From NCBI GenBank assembly GCA_026075535.2, contig AP026550.1:7874001-7938000 (forward strand): DNA of 64,000 bases, in the 5' to 3' direction. This DNA is from Tricholoma matsutake. Taxonomy: Eukaryota; Basidiomycota; Agaricomycetes; Agaricales; Tricholomataceae. Of this stretch, positions 35,690 through 46,461 are shown in pieces. A model generated the notes under the pieces. That model searched no databases and was not told where the DNA came from. It saw nothing but the letters and a program-made list of their open reading frames with translations. The stretch's first letter is position 1, and each line of letters begins with the position of its first letter. The position numbers and the translations under genes were made by a program.

Positions 35690-37510
35690 GCAAAGTACCA
35701 GACATGCTTTATCAATGCAAATGTAATCTGGTCTGGACTCTTCAGTATGAAAAACCTTCTCCAAAAATGCCAAAATATTGGTTGGTGATTCAGCCTTTGG
35801 AAATTTTGCGCAGGCAACCACAACACCACATGGTGCACATATTGTTTCAACACAGTAAAAACTAGGAGCACTGAAATAATTTTTGTGCTCTGTTTCCTCC
35901 ATTGGTTCATCATGTGGTTGTTCTGTTTGCTCATTTCTTGAAATCCATGGCAGGTTTTCAGCTGGCCTTTGTGTAATTCTTCAGAAACCAGGTGCAGATT
36001 GTCTTTTGTGTTGAGCAATGTATTTCTTCCATTGTGGCTGCTGCTGTTGACATGCTTGTGTTGCTCTGATTTTTTCATTGTCACAGTTGTGAACATGGCA
36101 TTTTGCACCATGGGCTTGTTCATGTATTGCACAAAAGATGGCACCACGATAGTTTATGAGATCATCTGCACAGTTTTCATAAGCACAGTGCTTTGGCCCA
36201 AAGCATGTTCCATCAACAACTACCATCTTTACTGGTGCTTTGTCAATGTCCATGCCATCTTCATAGGTGGATGCAGATGTTGAACCAGAAGATGATAAAG
36301 AACTGGAATTGGCAGGTTGTGGAGAGGATTGTTCAACCTCATCAACTCCAACCACAGCAGCAGAAAGAGCAGTTGGAGTAGTATCAGCAGTTGTTGCAAT
36401 GTAGTCATGAGTGCATTCTGAACAACCATGTTGATCTGCAGCTCTGATAACTCCATTTTCACCAAGAATTGAGAAAGCTTCTTTTGTAATTTCACCAATT
36501 CCAAGATTATCCCAAACTGACAGCTCTGTATCAGCAGAAGCAGCAATGGTGCAGATGGACTCTTGAACAAAGGCCTGCCCGATTTGATGATGTGACAACC
36601 AATGAAACCCATGTTGCTGTGTTTTTCCAAAAGAATTGTTCCAGAATTCCATGTATGATGAGACTGAGGCATGAAAGCTGTACATGGCATTCACAACAGC
36701 ATTTGAGAAAACCTGATCAACCCATACACTTTGACCAACTTTGAGGAATTTGGCAGAATTCAAATACAAGCTGGTGAACTGGTTCTCTTCATTGATTTCT
36801 GGAGTGCACTCATGATCGGCACTATACAATGTCATGCAATTGGGGCATCTTCCAGTAAGAACTGGAACATCCTTGTGAATGGTATTATTCTTCACAAGTG
36901 TTACCAGGGGAATGTCTCTTTGTTTGGTTGTCTGAACCAGAGACTGAAATCCACATCCACTTGTGACACATTGATATGATTGAGGACAAATGATATGCAC
37001 AGCTTCAATTGCTGTATATGATATTGGCTTGAGAGCAGTCTTTAGATGGCCCTTTTTGTTGTATTTGATGAGGCCCAAGTGCCGTGCCAATTCATCAAGT
37101 TTGGTTGCAATGTTGCTGACAGTGTGGTTTTCAGAAATGCCTTCATACTGGTCAGATTCATGCAACAGGGATGCACTGTTGTTCACTTTTGCATGTACTG
37201 CCCATGACAAGCTTTTGATCCAACTGTTGATAGTAGATATGTTTTCTCCTTTTGCAAGTGAATACTGTTGTCTTGCATGTAAACTGAGAAGATTGGGATT
37301 TTCAGTCATTGTAAACAACAGTAATAAAACCATTGAGAGTGAGATGTCATCTGGGAAGTTTTTCTGGATGAATTGACTGAATGAGAGGAAAGTCAATTCT
37401 GGAAATGGGCTGAATTCTGACAATGCAGCAGCTGTGGGCAAAAAACTAAGACCCAGCAAAATCCACAATGGCAAAGGTAGACAGCAAAGACTTGAAAACA
37501 GCCAGAGCAT
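35690..37510 (-). pseudogene. KDZ-transposon-associated CxC5/CxC6 cysteine-cluster gene, truncated
   Basis: The frame runs from ATG at 37510 for 509 codons to TGA at 35981-35983 and continues in the same frame to about 35690, where it is cut off. The first half holds a CxC5-type cluster (C-P-Q-S-Y-Q-C-V-T-S-G-C, later GRCPNCMTLYS and a Cys near HECTPE). The second half holds a CxC6-type cluster (CFGPKHCAYENC, then CAIHEQAHGAKCHVHNC). Such zinc-binding cysteine clusters are known companions of KDZ (Kyakuja-Dileera-Zisupton) transposases in basidiomycetes; their role is not settled. After the stop, sequence such as FLEKVFHTEESRPDYICIDKAC continues the family. The TGA fits a mutated CGA. No KDZ transposase is visible nearby. 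Confidence 0.8.
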
Positions 37511-37604
37511 TGCATTTGGGCAATTGGGGTCACTAAAAGAGGGGACTTAGAACTATAACATGATTGGATTGGTCCATTGTATCTACTTACACAGCTTTAG
37601 ACTT

Positions 37605-37656
37605 CTACTTCTTTCTGCCAGTTACTTCTTTTGCTTTGCCTTTTCCCTTCTCTTTC
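37605..37656 (-). pseudogene. 3' end of the Lys/Glu-repeat gene, cut off by gypsy family 2
   Basis: When the 6.4-kb element and one CTTTC duplication are removed, the Lys/Glu repeat at 44026-44343 reads in frame into these bases and ends after KGKGKAKEVTGRKK at TAG (37605-37607). This short tail shows where the gene originally stopped, 94 bases before the start of the CxC5/CxC6 gene on the same strand. Confidence 0.7.
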
Positions 37657-38317
37657 TGTTAAGGGTGAAGCCTCAACCACTCGATCTAGTTGATGTCGTT
37701 CAATAAGGTGCTTCCTCAATGAGTCGTTCAGCACTGGTCTTACTCGGAGCATCTGACGTAAGATGGAGAGTGCACTCTAGCAGGCCTTCTGCGTAGAATC
37801 CGACTGTTCAGGTTCATGCACTAAGGGGCTTCCTTAGTGGTTTTGAGTAAGTTTATGAGTTTGCAAGTTAAGGCTGTAGTTTGCCTAGATCTAAACTAAG
37901 GACATCTCTACTATGAGTTGCAGTACTTATACTACAAGGGAGGTCCTTATCATCCAATTGGAAAGATAGATGCATATCAAGTAAGAATAGAAACAATAAG
38001 CCTCATGCCTTGCATGAGGTGTCCAATGTCACAGAGTGCTGTGGTGCAGCATGTCGATCGTGAGAGTCTGACATCATGGACCTCATGTCAAGGGGCTGTC
38101 ATATCACAGCATGTGTGGGAGTGGGTTTGGGTGCATGGAGTCACCATGCGTCAAGGGTGCCTTCCACGGGAAGGGGATTGAATGCATGCAGTTGGCATGC
38201 ATTGTGCATGTGTCTGGTGTCAAGGACATGCCCTAGGCATGAATCATGGAGTGCCTCCTGTCTGGAGGGGATCGTCAGGTTGGTCGGGTTCCATGAGTTA
38301 CAAGGAAAATTGTAACA
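37657..38317 (-). repeat. 3' LTR of gypsy family 2
   Basis: A 661-bp LTR. In element sense it starts TGTTACAA and ends CCTTAACA. A polypurine tract, AGTGGGGGGG, lies next to it at 38318-38332. The partner LTR is 34 bp longer and differs by scattered transitions and small indels. Confidence 0.88.
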
Positions 38318-38604
38318 TTACCCCCCCACTATGGTCGAAAGTTCCACACTTTGACCTAAATCTTTGTCTCTCCTCCATGGTCTGATTGGGTGTGGTCTGG
38401 ATATGTGGGTGGTTTGGGGTCGAGGGGTGCGATGGAGGAATAATTCATGTCCAAACTTGGACCATGATTGGGTTCTTCTAGTTCGTGCTGCCCTAGGCAG
38501 TGGTGTCAAAGAGTTGGTGGTGTCATTGGAAGGGGAGGGGTCTGTAGGTTTGTGTGGTGTCAAGGGAAATTGTCATAGTTTTACATCTTCTGCGGATGAT
38601 CAGT

Positions 38605-38766
38605 AGTTTATTGTCTCTGCAGACAGTTGCTAGTTTAATGTCTTTGCGGACGATCGGTAGTTTAATGTCCTTGTGGATGATCAGTAGTTTAACATCTTTG
38701 CGGATGATCAGTAGTTTAACGTCTTTGTGGACATTTGCTAGTTTAACATCTTTGCGGATGAGTCAC
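38605..38766. repeat. 27-bp tandem repeat, six units, inside gypsy family 2
   Basis: Six imperfect units of TAGTTTAAYRTCTTTGCGGA plus seven variable bases lie between the chromodomain and the 3' LTR. Units differ mostly by C/T and G/A exchanges. Confidence 0.7.
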
Positions 38767-38773
38767 TTTGCAC

Positions 38774-41700
38774 CTAGTTGTGCTCAGTGGTTTGGGCTGT
38801 TGACATGTGGGGGTGTCGGCTGGAACGCAGCAATGTCCCCAGTTCTCCATGTTGTCCGAATAAGAGTTGCCTTGCCAGCTCAAATCCGCTTTCTTTGTTG
38901 TAGTGGGTGTTCCACTGTTCCCATGTGTTTTCGGATGTCAGGTAGTCAACCCATTTCACAAGGTAATGGCGTGTCTTGCCGTGCTTCTTGTGTGCGATGA
39001 TCACTTCTACTTTGTATTTGTTCTCTCCTTCCATGAGGTTGGGTGGTGGAGTCAGGAAGTTCTGTCCATGAGTGTCATTCTCATGGTATTGCGTGAGTAA
39101 AGCCGCATGGAATACTGGGTGGATCTTCCATCTCAGCAGCAGTTTCAATTGGTAAGTTGTTCTTGACAGGGCATCTTCAATCAAGAAGGGCCCTTCTCAT
39201 TTTGGCGCCAATTTTCTTGTTGGGTAGCCAATCTTCAGGTTCTTGGAGTCAAGCCATACTTGTTCTCCAACCTTGAATGGTTCATATTGCCCTTTTGTTT
39301 GGGCAGCCATAGCCTGTCTGGCTAGTTCGTGTACGGCAAGAGCTTCCCTTCTCACAGAGAGATGTTCTTGGATTCTCTGTTTGGCAGCCGGCACGTTCAT
39401 CTTTTCGTAAGGGGTGGGGTGAATGTTTTACCGTGGAGTGCATCTTCTGGTTGTGCACAAATTCTGCCGTTGGGAGATAATGCTCCCAATCTTTGGGTTT
39501 GTTTGAGCAGAACATGTGGAGGTAAACCTCTAGCTCTTGGTTTACTCACTCCATTTCTCCGTCGGTCTGGGGGTGATAGGTGGTGCTCATGGATAACTTG
39601 ATCCCAAGCAGTTGTCCAAGTTCTTGGAAGAGTTTGGATGCAAATCGAGGGTCTCTGTCTGAGATGATCCTTCTGGGGAGTCCAAATCTTGTGTATACAT
39701 GGTGCAGGTAAAGGTCTGTGGCGCCAAGTGCATTGATTGTCTTTGTGCAAGGGATAAAAATTACCCCCTTTGTAAGACCATGGTCTACCACAACCATGAT
39801 TGAGTCAAATCCATTTATTGCGGGCAGATCCATAATGAAATCCGTCATCACCAGCTCGAATGGTCTGCTTGCATTGGATGATATTGGTGTCGGTGGTGGG
39901 GTTGTTGGGTGCGTGTTGATCTTCATTTGCTGGCATTTTGCACAGCCTTCAATGTACTTCTTTATGAAGTTGGCCATTCCTGGCCACCAGTAGTCTCGTC
40001 GGATCAGTTCAATTGTTTGCCATTGTCCAGGGTGTGTCGTGATGCTGTCATGATATTTCCATATGATCGCTCAGTGGAGGGTTTTGTCCTGCAGCATGTA
40101 GCATCTGTCTTTGAAAAAGAGCAAGCCGTCTTCGAATTTCCAGTCCTCCAATGCAGACTTGATTGGGGGAGTTCCATTGTTCTTCAGGGCTTGTAAAGCG
40201 TCATTTACAAGGTTGTCCTTCATTATTGCTGACACCAGGGCTCCCTGGAGCTCAGTGTCAATTATTTTCACGGATAATTCGTCGGCAAGGATGGTCTTGT
40301 CCTCGTTGTTGGTGTCTTCTTCAGCTATGTGATCTGCTCTCCTCGATAGGGCATCAGATTGTACCATCTGTGATCCTGGTACGTGTTCTAGCTTCAGGTC
40401 AAATTGTGACAGGTAGATGCTCCATCTAGCCTGTCGTCAGTTTAGTTTCTGTGCCTGATGGAAGTATGTCAGGTTCTTGTGATCGGATAGTACCGTCACA
40501 GGGAATGGCATCCCCTGTAGGTAGTGTCTCCATGTTTCCAGGGCTCGGATTACTCCCAGTAGTTCCCTGTCATATATCTCGTAATTTCTTTCTGCTTCAT
40601 TGAAAGAATGAGAGATGTATCCGCATGGGTGCAGTCTCCATTGGCATCCTGTTGTTGAAGCACTGCGCCTGTCGCAAATTTCGAGGCGTCAGATTCCACC
40701 ACAAATGGTTTTGTTGCATCTGGCATCAGCAGTACTGGGGCTTCATTGAACTTCCTTTTTAGTGCATCGAACAACTGCTGGCAGTCGTTCATCCATTCGA
40801 ATTTCTTGTCCTTCTTCATCAAATCGTTCAGCAGTCTGGCTAGATCTGCGAAGTGTCCAATAAATCTCCGATAGAAGTTTCCGAATCCTAGGAAGGATCT
40901 TACATCCTTCACCATCTTTGGCGTGGGCCAGTCCTTGATCCCAGTCAGTTTTGTGTTGTCCATTGCAAGTTCATTGGGCCTGATGATCATGCCCAAGAAG
41001 TCGATTTCTTGCAAATTGAATTTGCACTTCTCTATTTTCAGGTAGAGATCACATTGTCATAGTCATTCGAGGACCCTTTCAGTCCTCATCCAGTGTTCTT
41101 CTTCCATCTTTGAGAAGATCAGGATGTCATCCATATAGATGACAAGCCATCCTTCATCTAGCATGTCTTGGAAGAGATCATTCATCATGGCCTGGAATGT
41201 TGCCAGTGAGTTGCACAGCCCAAAGAACATCACCATTGGCTCAAATAGCCCTCGGTTAGTCTTGAACACTGCCTTCCACTCGTCTCCTTTCTTTATCCAT
41301 ACGTTATGATATCCCCATTGAATATCAAGTTTCATGAAAAATCTCGCTCCTTTCAGTTTGTCCAAGAGGTCTCCGATCAGTGGCAGGGGGTAGTTGTTCC
41401 AGATTGTCCCTTCATTCAGATAGTGATAGTCTTGGCAAGGTCGCAGAGCATCAGAGTCCTTCTTTGACACAAAGAAGAATGGGGATGCCATGGGTGATTT
41501 CAACAGTCGGATGTATCCTTTTTCCAGGTTCTTGTCTAGAAACTCATTGAGCTTCTCTTGTTCCTTCGGTGTCAGGGGGTAGACTTTGCAATCCTTTGGT
41601 ACAAAGCCTTCCTTCAAGTCAATCGCATGATCCCATGGTCTTGATTCTGGGAATCGTTCAGATGCGGCTTTCTCAAATACTTGTCTGTATTTCTGGTATT

Positions 41701-41800
41701 CCGGTGGCAGTAGGTCATCCAGGGTCTGTTTGCTGGCCTCTCTCCCCTCATCCTGTTCATGCGTGAGTCGCTAGGAGATGGATATCTTCGCTCTGATCCA
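38774..41800 (-). pseudogene. pol: gypsy family 2 pol, broken
   Basis: In element order: RT (41617-41063; [23 protein letters not shown] intact), RT thumb and RNase H (41014-40550; [28 protein letters not shown]), an H2C2-integrase junction (about 40370-40000), the integrase core (39977-39546; [10 protein letters not shown] and SDRDPRF), its third acidic residue region (TDGEME, then TGA at 39546-39548 where family members have Arg), a GPY-like segment (39400-39197) and a chromodomain (39184-38774; HYLVKWVDYLTSENTWE). Frame changes and stops separate the pieces, so no complete polyprotein is made. Confidence 0.88.
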
Positions 41801-43311
41801 TGCACTCTTCAAGAATGTGTATTGTGGGGAGTCCTTGGCTTTTGTAATCCTGGAGATCGTGTTCATTTTCCATATGTATGTATGGGTCGGTCCTCGGTGT
41901 TCCTTGGTCAGGGGTGGTTCTTCTGGTGGTTCGAATATGCCAATGACCAGTTCTCCTCGTACATATGCGATCAGGAGGTCTGTTGCATTTTGTTTGTGGG
42001 TTTACTCCCATTGCTTGTATTTCCATGCCAGTGTCTGCCAGTAGAAACACAATCTCTTTCTAGTGTTGCCATGGCTTGAGCCGAGTTTTTTGCTATCTTG
42101 GGAAATAAATTACATAAAATCACTAAAATATTTGAGGAGCTAGATCCCATCAAAAGCTGAGGGGTCTCCTGCCAACTCTAAGCCACCGGAATATCTCAGG
42201 AACCACTCCTCCGATCACTTAGAGTTGGCAGGAGACCCCTTGGCTTTTGATGGGATCTAGCTCCTCAAATACTTTAGTGATTTTATGTAATTTATTTCCC
42301 AAGATAGCAAAAAACTTGGCTTGAGCCATGGCAACACTATCTCTTTCAGAGATGTTCCATGTGTTCTTCGTTCATCAGTCAGTTGATGTCAAGAGAGGGC
42401 TGTCCTTTCTTTGTTGTTTCTTTTGTCATCTGGTTTTGCCTGGTCTTCCCCAGGATTGCCATAGCCCATTTCCATTGGCCTTCATATTTCAAAGCTGCCT
42501 TTATCCAGCCTTTGAGAGTGTTGGGTACTGTCTCCATTGTGTGTACCCTCTTCAGTAATTTGGGGTGCAGTCTGTCCATGAAGTACTTGATCATGGCTGC
42601 ATCTTCCATGATTCCTGTCCTGTCTTTCAGGATGCAGAAGTTCACCACATATTCTTCGAGGTTCCATGAACCTTGTTTGAGATTCTTGATCTCTGTCTTT
42701 GCTGTTCCGGCATCATTGATTGGTGAGAAGGCCTCTAGGACCTTCTGTCGGAAGTCTGCATATTCTCCGAGTCCCTCGGACTGGTGTTGGTTGACAAATG
42801 CCTGCGCCCATGCAGCTGCTGTCCCTCCATTCATGAAGGACAGTGTGAAGATGATCTTCTTGTCATTCGTGGTCGTTGATTCACAAGTACAGGTCTATCT
42901 CCTGCAGGAACTTGGCAGTCTTGGTCCACTCTCCTGAGAAGTCTGTGGGTGATTGGATTTGAATGTCCTTCATGGACATCATTGGTGCGGTTGCAGTGGG
43001 TTCAGACATCTCATTGTAGAGGTCATCGGTTTTGTCTGTTAGGAAGCAGGTGGATGTTTTGGGTGGGGGTGTGTGTGGTTGTTCAAAGTCTTCGTTGGTG
43101 AGGAAATCTCCTCTTTGTCTGTTGGTTGATCTGTAGAACCAACACTGTGCTGGGGTCGAGTAACGGACTAGCCTTCCATTGTATCAGTACCAAGATGAAC
43201 CTGGCTGTGGTTCTGCTTCTCTTGGTGGTCAGTCTGGGGTTTGTCTAGACCCAGGTTGTTGTGGTGTGTTTCGAGACATATTGCCTACACCTAGGTAGGT
43301 GTGCTAGCAGA
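41801..43311 (-). pseudogene. gag: gypsy family 2 gag and protease, broken
   Basis: The capsid region is clearest at 42834-42379 (MNGGTAAAWAQAFVNQH, then IKNLKQGSWNLEEYV). Removing the MITE at 42061-42339 plus one octamer rejoins a protease-like stretch containing LLADTGME, followed by VRGELVIGIFEPPEEPPL and the linker to RT. Other stops and frame changes remain. The gag start is not clear; upstream sequence (42940-43300) is low in recognisable motifs. Confidence 0.7.
42053..42347. mobile_element. hAT-like foldback MITE nested in gypsy family 2
   Basis: The 279-bp element (42061-42339) starts TAGTGTTGCC and ends GGCAACACTA. Inverted arms of about 110 bp are nearly identical, with a short central loop around 42172-42215. 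The octamer TCTCTTTC flanks it on both sides (42053-42060 and 42340-42347). It has the same first 10 bases and the same 8-bp duplication size as the MITE at 1806-2048, but its body is different. It entered after the gypsy element. Confidence 0.88.
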
Positions 43312-43323
43312 TAGTTTAGATCT
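43312..43323 (-). other. Candidate self-priming site of gypsy family 2
   Basis: Two bases inside the 5' LTR, in element sense, lies AGATCTAAACTA. It is the exact complement of TAGTTTAGATCT within the LTR (plus coordinates 43552-43563). Twelve paired bases at the primer position, with no tRNA-like TGG, fit Tf1-style self-priming. Confidence 0.6.
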
Positions 43324-43325
43324 TA

Positions 43326-44020
43326 TGTTAAGGGCAAAGCCTCAACCACTTGATCTAGTCGATGTCATTCGACGAGGTGCTTCCTCGATGAGTCCATTTG
43401 GCACTGGTCTTACTCGGAGCATCCGACGTAAGATGGAGAGTGCACTCTAGCAGGCCTTCTGCGTAGAGTCATTCAGGTTCATGCACTAAGGGGCTTACTT
43501 AGTAGTTTCAAGTAAGTTTATGAGTTTGCAAGTTAAGGCTGTAGTTTGCCTAGATCTAAACTAAGGACATCCCTACTACGAGTTGCAGTACTTATACTAC
43601 AAGGGAGGTCCTTATCGTCCAATCGGAAAGATAGATGCATATCAAGTAAGAATAGAAACAATAAGCCTCATGCCTAGCATGAGGCGTCCAATGTCACGGA
43701 TGCAATGTCAAGGATGCAATGTCAAGGACATGCTGTGGCGCAGCATGTCGATCGTGAGAGTCCAATGTCATGGACCTCATGTCAAGGGGCTGTCGTATCA
43801 CAGCATGTGTGGGAGTGGGTTCAGGTGCATGGAGTCACCATGCATCAAGGGTGCCTTCCACAGGAAGGGGATCAAATGCATGCAGTCGGCATGCATCGTG
43901 CCTGTGTCTGGTGTCAAGGACATGCCCTAGGCATGAATCATGGAGTGCCTCCTGTCTGGAGAGGATTGTCATGTCGGTCAGGTCGGTCGGGTTCCATGAG
44001 TTGCAAGGAAAATTGTAACT
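43326..44020 (-). repeat. 5' LTR of gypsy family 2
   Basis: A 695-bp LTR. Its outermost base is T where the partner has A, breaking the TG...CA rule at one position. An internal array of CAATGTCA(C/A)GGATG-like words (43690-43730) accounts for much of the extra length. Confidence 0.88.
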
Positions 44021-44025
44021 CTTTC

Positions 44026-44343
44026 TCTTTCTCCTTTTCCTTTTCCTTCCCCTTCCCCTTTTCCTTCCCTTCCCCCTTCCCCCTTTCCTTTTCCTTTTCC
44101 TTTTCCTTTTCCTTTTCCTTTTCCTTTTCCTTTTCCTTTTCCTTTTCCTTTTCCTTTTCCTTTTCCTTTTCCTTTTCCTTTTCCTTTTCCTTTTCCTTTT
44201 CCTTTTCCTTTTCCTTTTCCTTTTCCTTTTCCTTTTCCTTTTCCTTTTCCTTTTCCTTTTCCTTTTCCTTTTCCTTTTCCTTTTCCTTTTCCTTTTCCTT
44301 TTCCTTTTCCTTTTCCTTTTCCTTTCCCTTTTCCTTTTCCTTC
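44026..44343. repeat. Hexanucleotide microsatellite (TTTTCC)n coding for Lys-Glu
   Basis: About 320 bases of pyrimidine-rich repeat, of which 44085-44323 is nearly pure (about 40 units of TTTTCC). On the minus strand it is GGAAAA and is translated as alternating Lys and Glu in the frame of the surrounding gene. A gypsy element inserted into its edge. Confidence 0.9.
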
Positions 44344-45901
44344 TGAGTTTCTACCATGTCAGATCCTGCCTCTGTCTCTCTCTTTGTCAAACCCTCTCCC
44401 CCATTTGCCAGCCATTCCAGAAGGTCAGAAAATGCATATGCAGGTTTCAATATTCCCCACAACTCAATATCCGAGAGCTTGTCATCACTGTCCTCAAGCC
44501 AAGACACCATCATAGGATAACCAGAAAGCTTTGGAAAAGCCTTGCTATATGTCAAGTGCCACTGTGATTTTCCCTTGAAAATGCTGATGATATCTGCATG
44601 TGTTGGCTTCCGATCAAAAACTTCTTTCAACTTTCCAGTCTCCCATAACATATTGCAGGTCTTGACAGCCACCAACCATGCCTTGTACTTCTGCCATGCA
44701 TAACCCAAATTTACATCCTTGTGATCGGTTAACTCAACCAGAATACTGAGAGAAGCAACCATCTTGTCTTTGAATGGAGAGCCAGTGACAGAAAGAGGTG
44801 TAGACATGCAAGTCTCAGGTGGGGCAGTACTAGTAGAACCAACCAGAGTCAAGACAGATAATGCAGGAATGACTGTGGGTTGTTGTTCCTTATGTGAAAT
44901 AAACATCAAGTAATCTTGATGGTGACTGTAAAAGTGTCTCACATAACAGACTGGAAGAATATAGTCTTTCTTTCTCTTAATCCATTCAATGTCTTCATCA
45001 AATGATACTGCAGCCTCATATCAGCCTTAGTCAGTCCACTCTCCTTGTTCATAAACAGATATTTGAGGGTTGGTTTCTATCATGGGATTATTATAAACAA
45101 TAATAGGTATGCATGAAGGCTCCATACTTTCAATTGGAGACCGCTTTGCAGCAATAGATTTGAGGATGGGTGCCATAGAAAACTGAACATTGACTTTGAG
45201 GATCCAGAATGGCTTGACTTCAATAGAATCAACTAGTGAGTTATAAATATGTACTCTGCCCATCCTCAAAACTGGAGTCTCGAGATTGTCATCATCACCT
45301 GCATCAGCAAAATTGAAGACATTCCCAATGGCATGTCCACGCATATGTCCACTAGTAGTGCAGGATGATCCATGGAGAGCAGGTGGTGGACTGGATGATG
45401 GACTAGTCATATGAACATCTATGGATGTTTTACAATGCTAAAAAGCAAAAGCAAAAGTAAAGACCTCCTACCTGGATCTTGAAACCCTTTGGCTTGGACC
45501 ATGTATGTTGCACCAGGAACAACTACAATGATATATTAAAAAGACCAAGTAATATTATTTTTTCATTACCTGTGTCACCCGTCGAGGAGCCACCCAGTAA
45601 ATGATCTAATACTAATTCTAGATTTCAAATTACAACTACAACAAATTAAAATACCTTTGGACCTAAGGGTTACTACAGAGACAGGGGATGGTCAGGATGT
45701 AACCAGTAAAAGAAAAAGAAAACGGGGGCTTGCTAGTGGTTTTAGTACCCCTGTCATTGGCATTGGTGCCAGCGTTGCCATCCCTGGCCTTCCTGCTGCT
45801 GGTGTTGGTGGTGTCATCGCAGGGTTTGGGGCCTCTGTTGTGGTTGTCGCCCCGGCCCTCCCCATGGCTGGCATCATCGTTGGTGTTCACATCATCATCC
45901 T

Positions 45902-46021
45902 GGGCCTCCTCATCATTGTTGTCCTGGGCCTCCTCATCATTGTTGTCCTGGGCCTCCTCATCATTGTTGTCCTGGGCCTCCTCATCATTGTTGTCCTGGG
46001 CCTCCTCATCATTGTTGTCCT
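45902..46021. repeat. 24-bp minisatellite, five units, coding for NNDEEAQD
   Basis: Five nearly identical 24-base units (GGGCCTCCTCATCATTGTTG plus TCCT) keep the reading frame of the host gene and add five copies of an acidic octapeptide. Confidence 0.88.
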
Positions 46022-46461
46022 GGTGCTCCCCATTGCCATTGTTGTTGTTGTCATCCTGGTGCTCCCCATTGTCAGTGTTGGCATTGGTGTCATCATTGGT
46101 GTCGTTGGTGGGCTTGCCATTGTTCCTGTCATCAGCCTTGCTGTTGTCCTTGTTGTCAGCCTCCCTGTTGTTGTTGTTGTTGGCTGCAGGCTCCCTGTGG
46201 CTCGAGCTGTCATCAGTGCCATTGTTGTTGCTGGATTCATCACTGGTCTCCTCTTTGCTCTCCTTGCTGTCACTGGATGGGGCCTGCAGGGCTTCGGGTC
46301 GACCAGCGCCACCCTGACCAGGAGGAGGGGGCAGGAAAATCACCTTGGCCACTTGAGCATGTTTGGGGGGGGCAACAGAAACTCCTCTCGCTTCAAGAGC
46401 GAGTTTGGCTCTATGAAAGAAAAAAAGAATGAGAAAAGATATTAATAAAGAAGAAACATAC

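Larger units (their letters stand above)
37652..44025 (-). mobile_element. Ty3/gypsy chromovirus, second family (copy 3)
   Basis: The element spans 37657-44020 (6364 bp). LTRs of 661 bp (37657-38317) and 695 bp (43326-44020) begin TGTTAAGG on the plus strand and end TTGTAACA (TTGTAACT in the right copy); the 5-bp duplication CTTTC lies at 37652-37656 and 44021-44025. It reads on the minus strand: gag, protease, RT, RNase H, integrase, chromodomain. Its LTRs are unrelated to copies 1 and 2. Frames are broken, and a hAT-like MITE sits in the protease region. It inserted into the Lys/Glu repeat of a gene. Confidence 0.93.

Noticed and set aside
42061..42339. A Tc1/mariner-type MITE with a TA duplication
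   Set aside because: The TA bases belong to the element's own ends; an exact octamer lies outside them on both sides, which fits hAT better.
43705..44346. Plus-strand frame coding for alternating Ser and Phe
   Set aside because: It is the opposite strand of the Lys/Glu-coding hexamer; the minus-strand frame continues into a normal protein sequence on one side and a sensible stop on the other.
45657..46445. Plus-strand hydrophobic frame that looks like a membrane protein
   Set aside because: It is the complement of the acidic NNDEEAQD repeat exon; the minus strand has proper splice sites and consistent phases.
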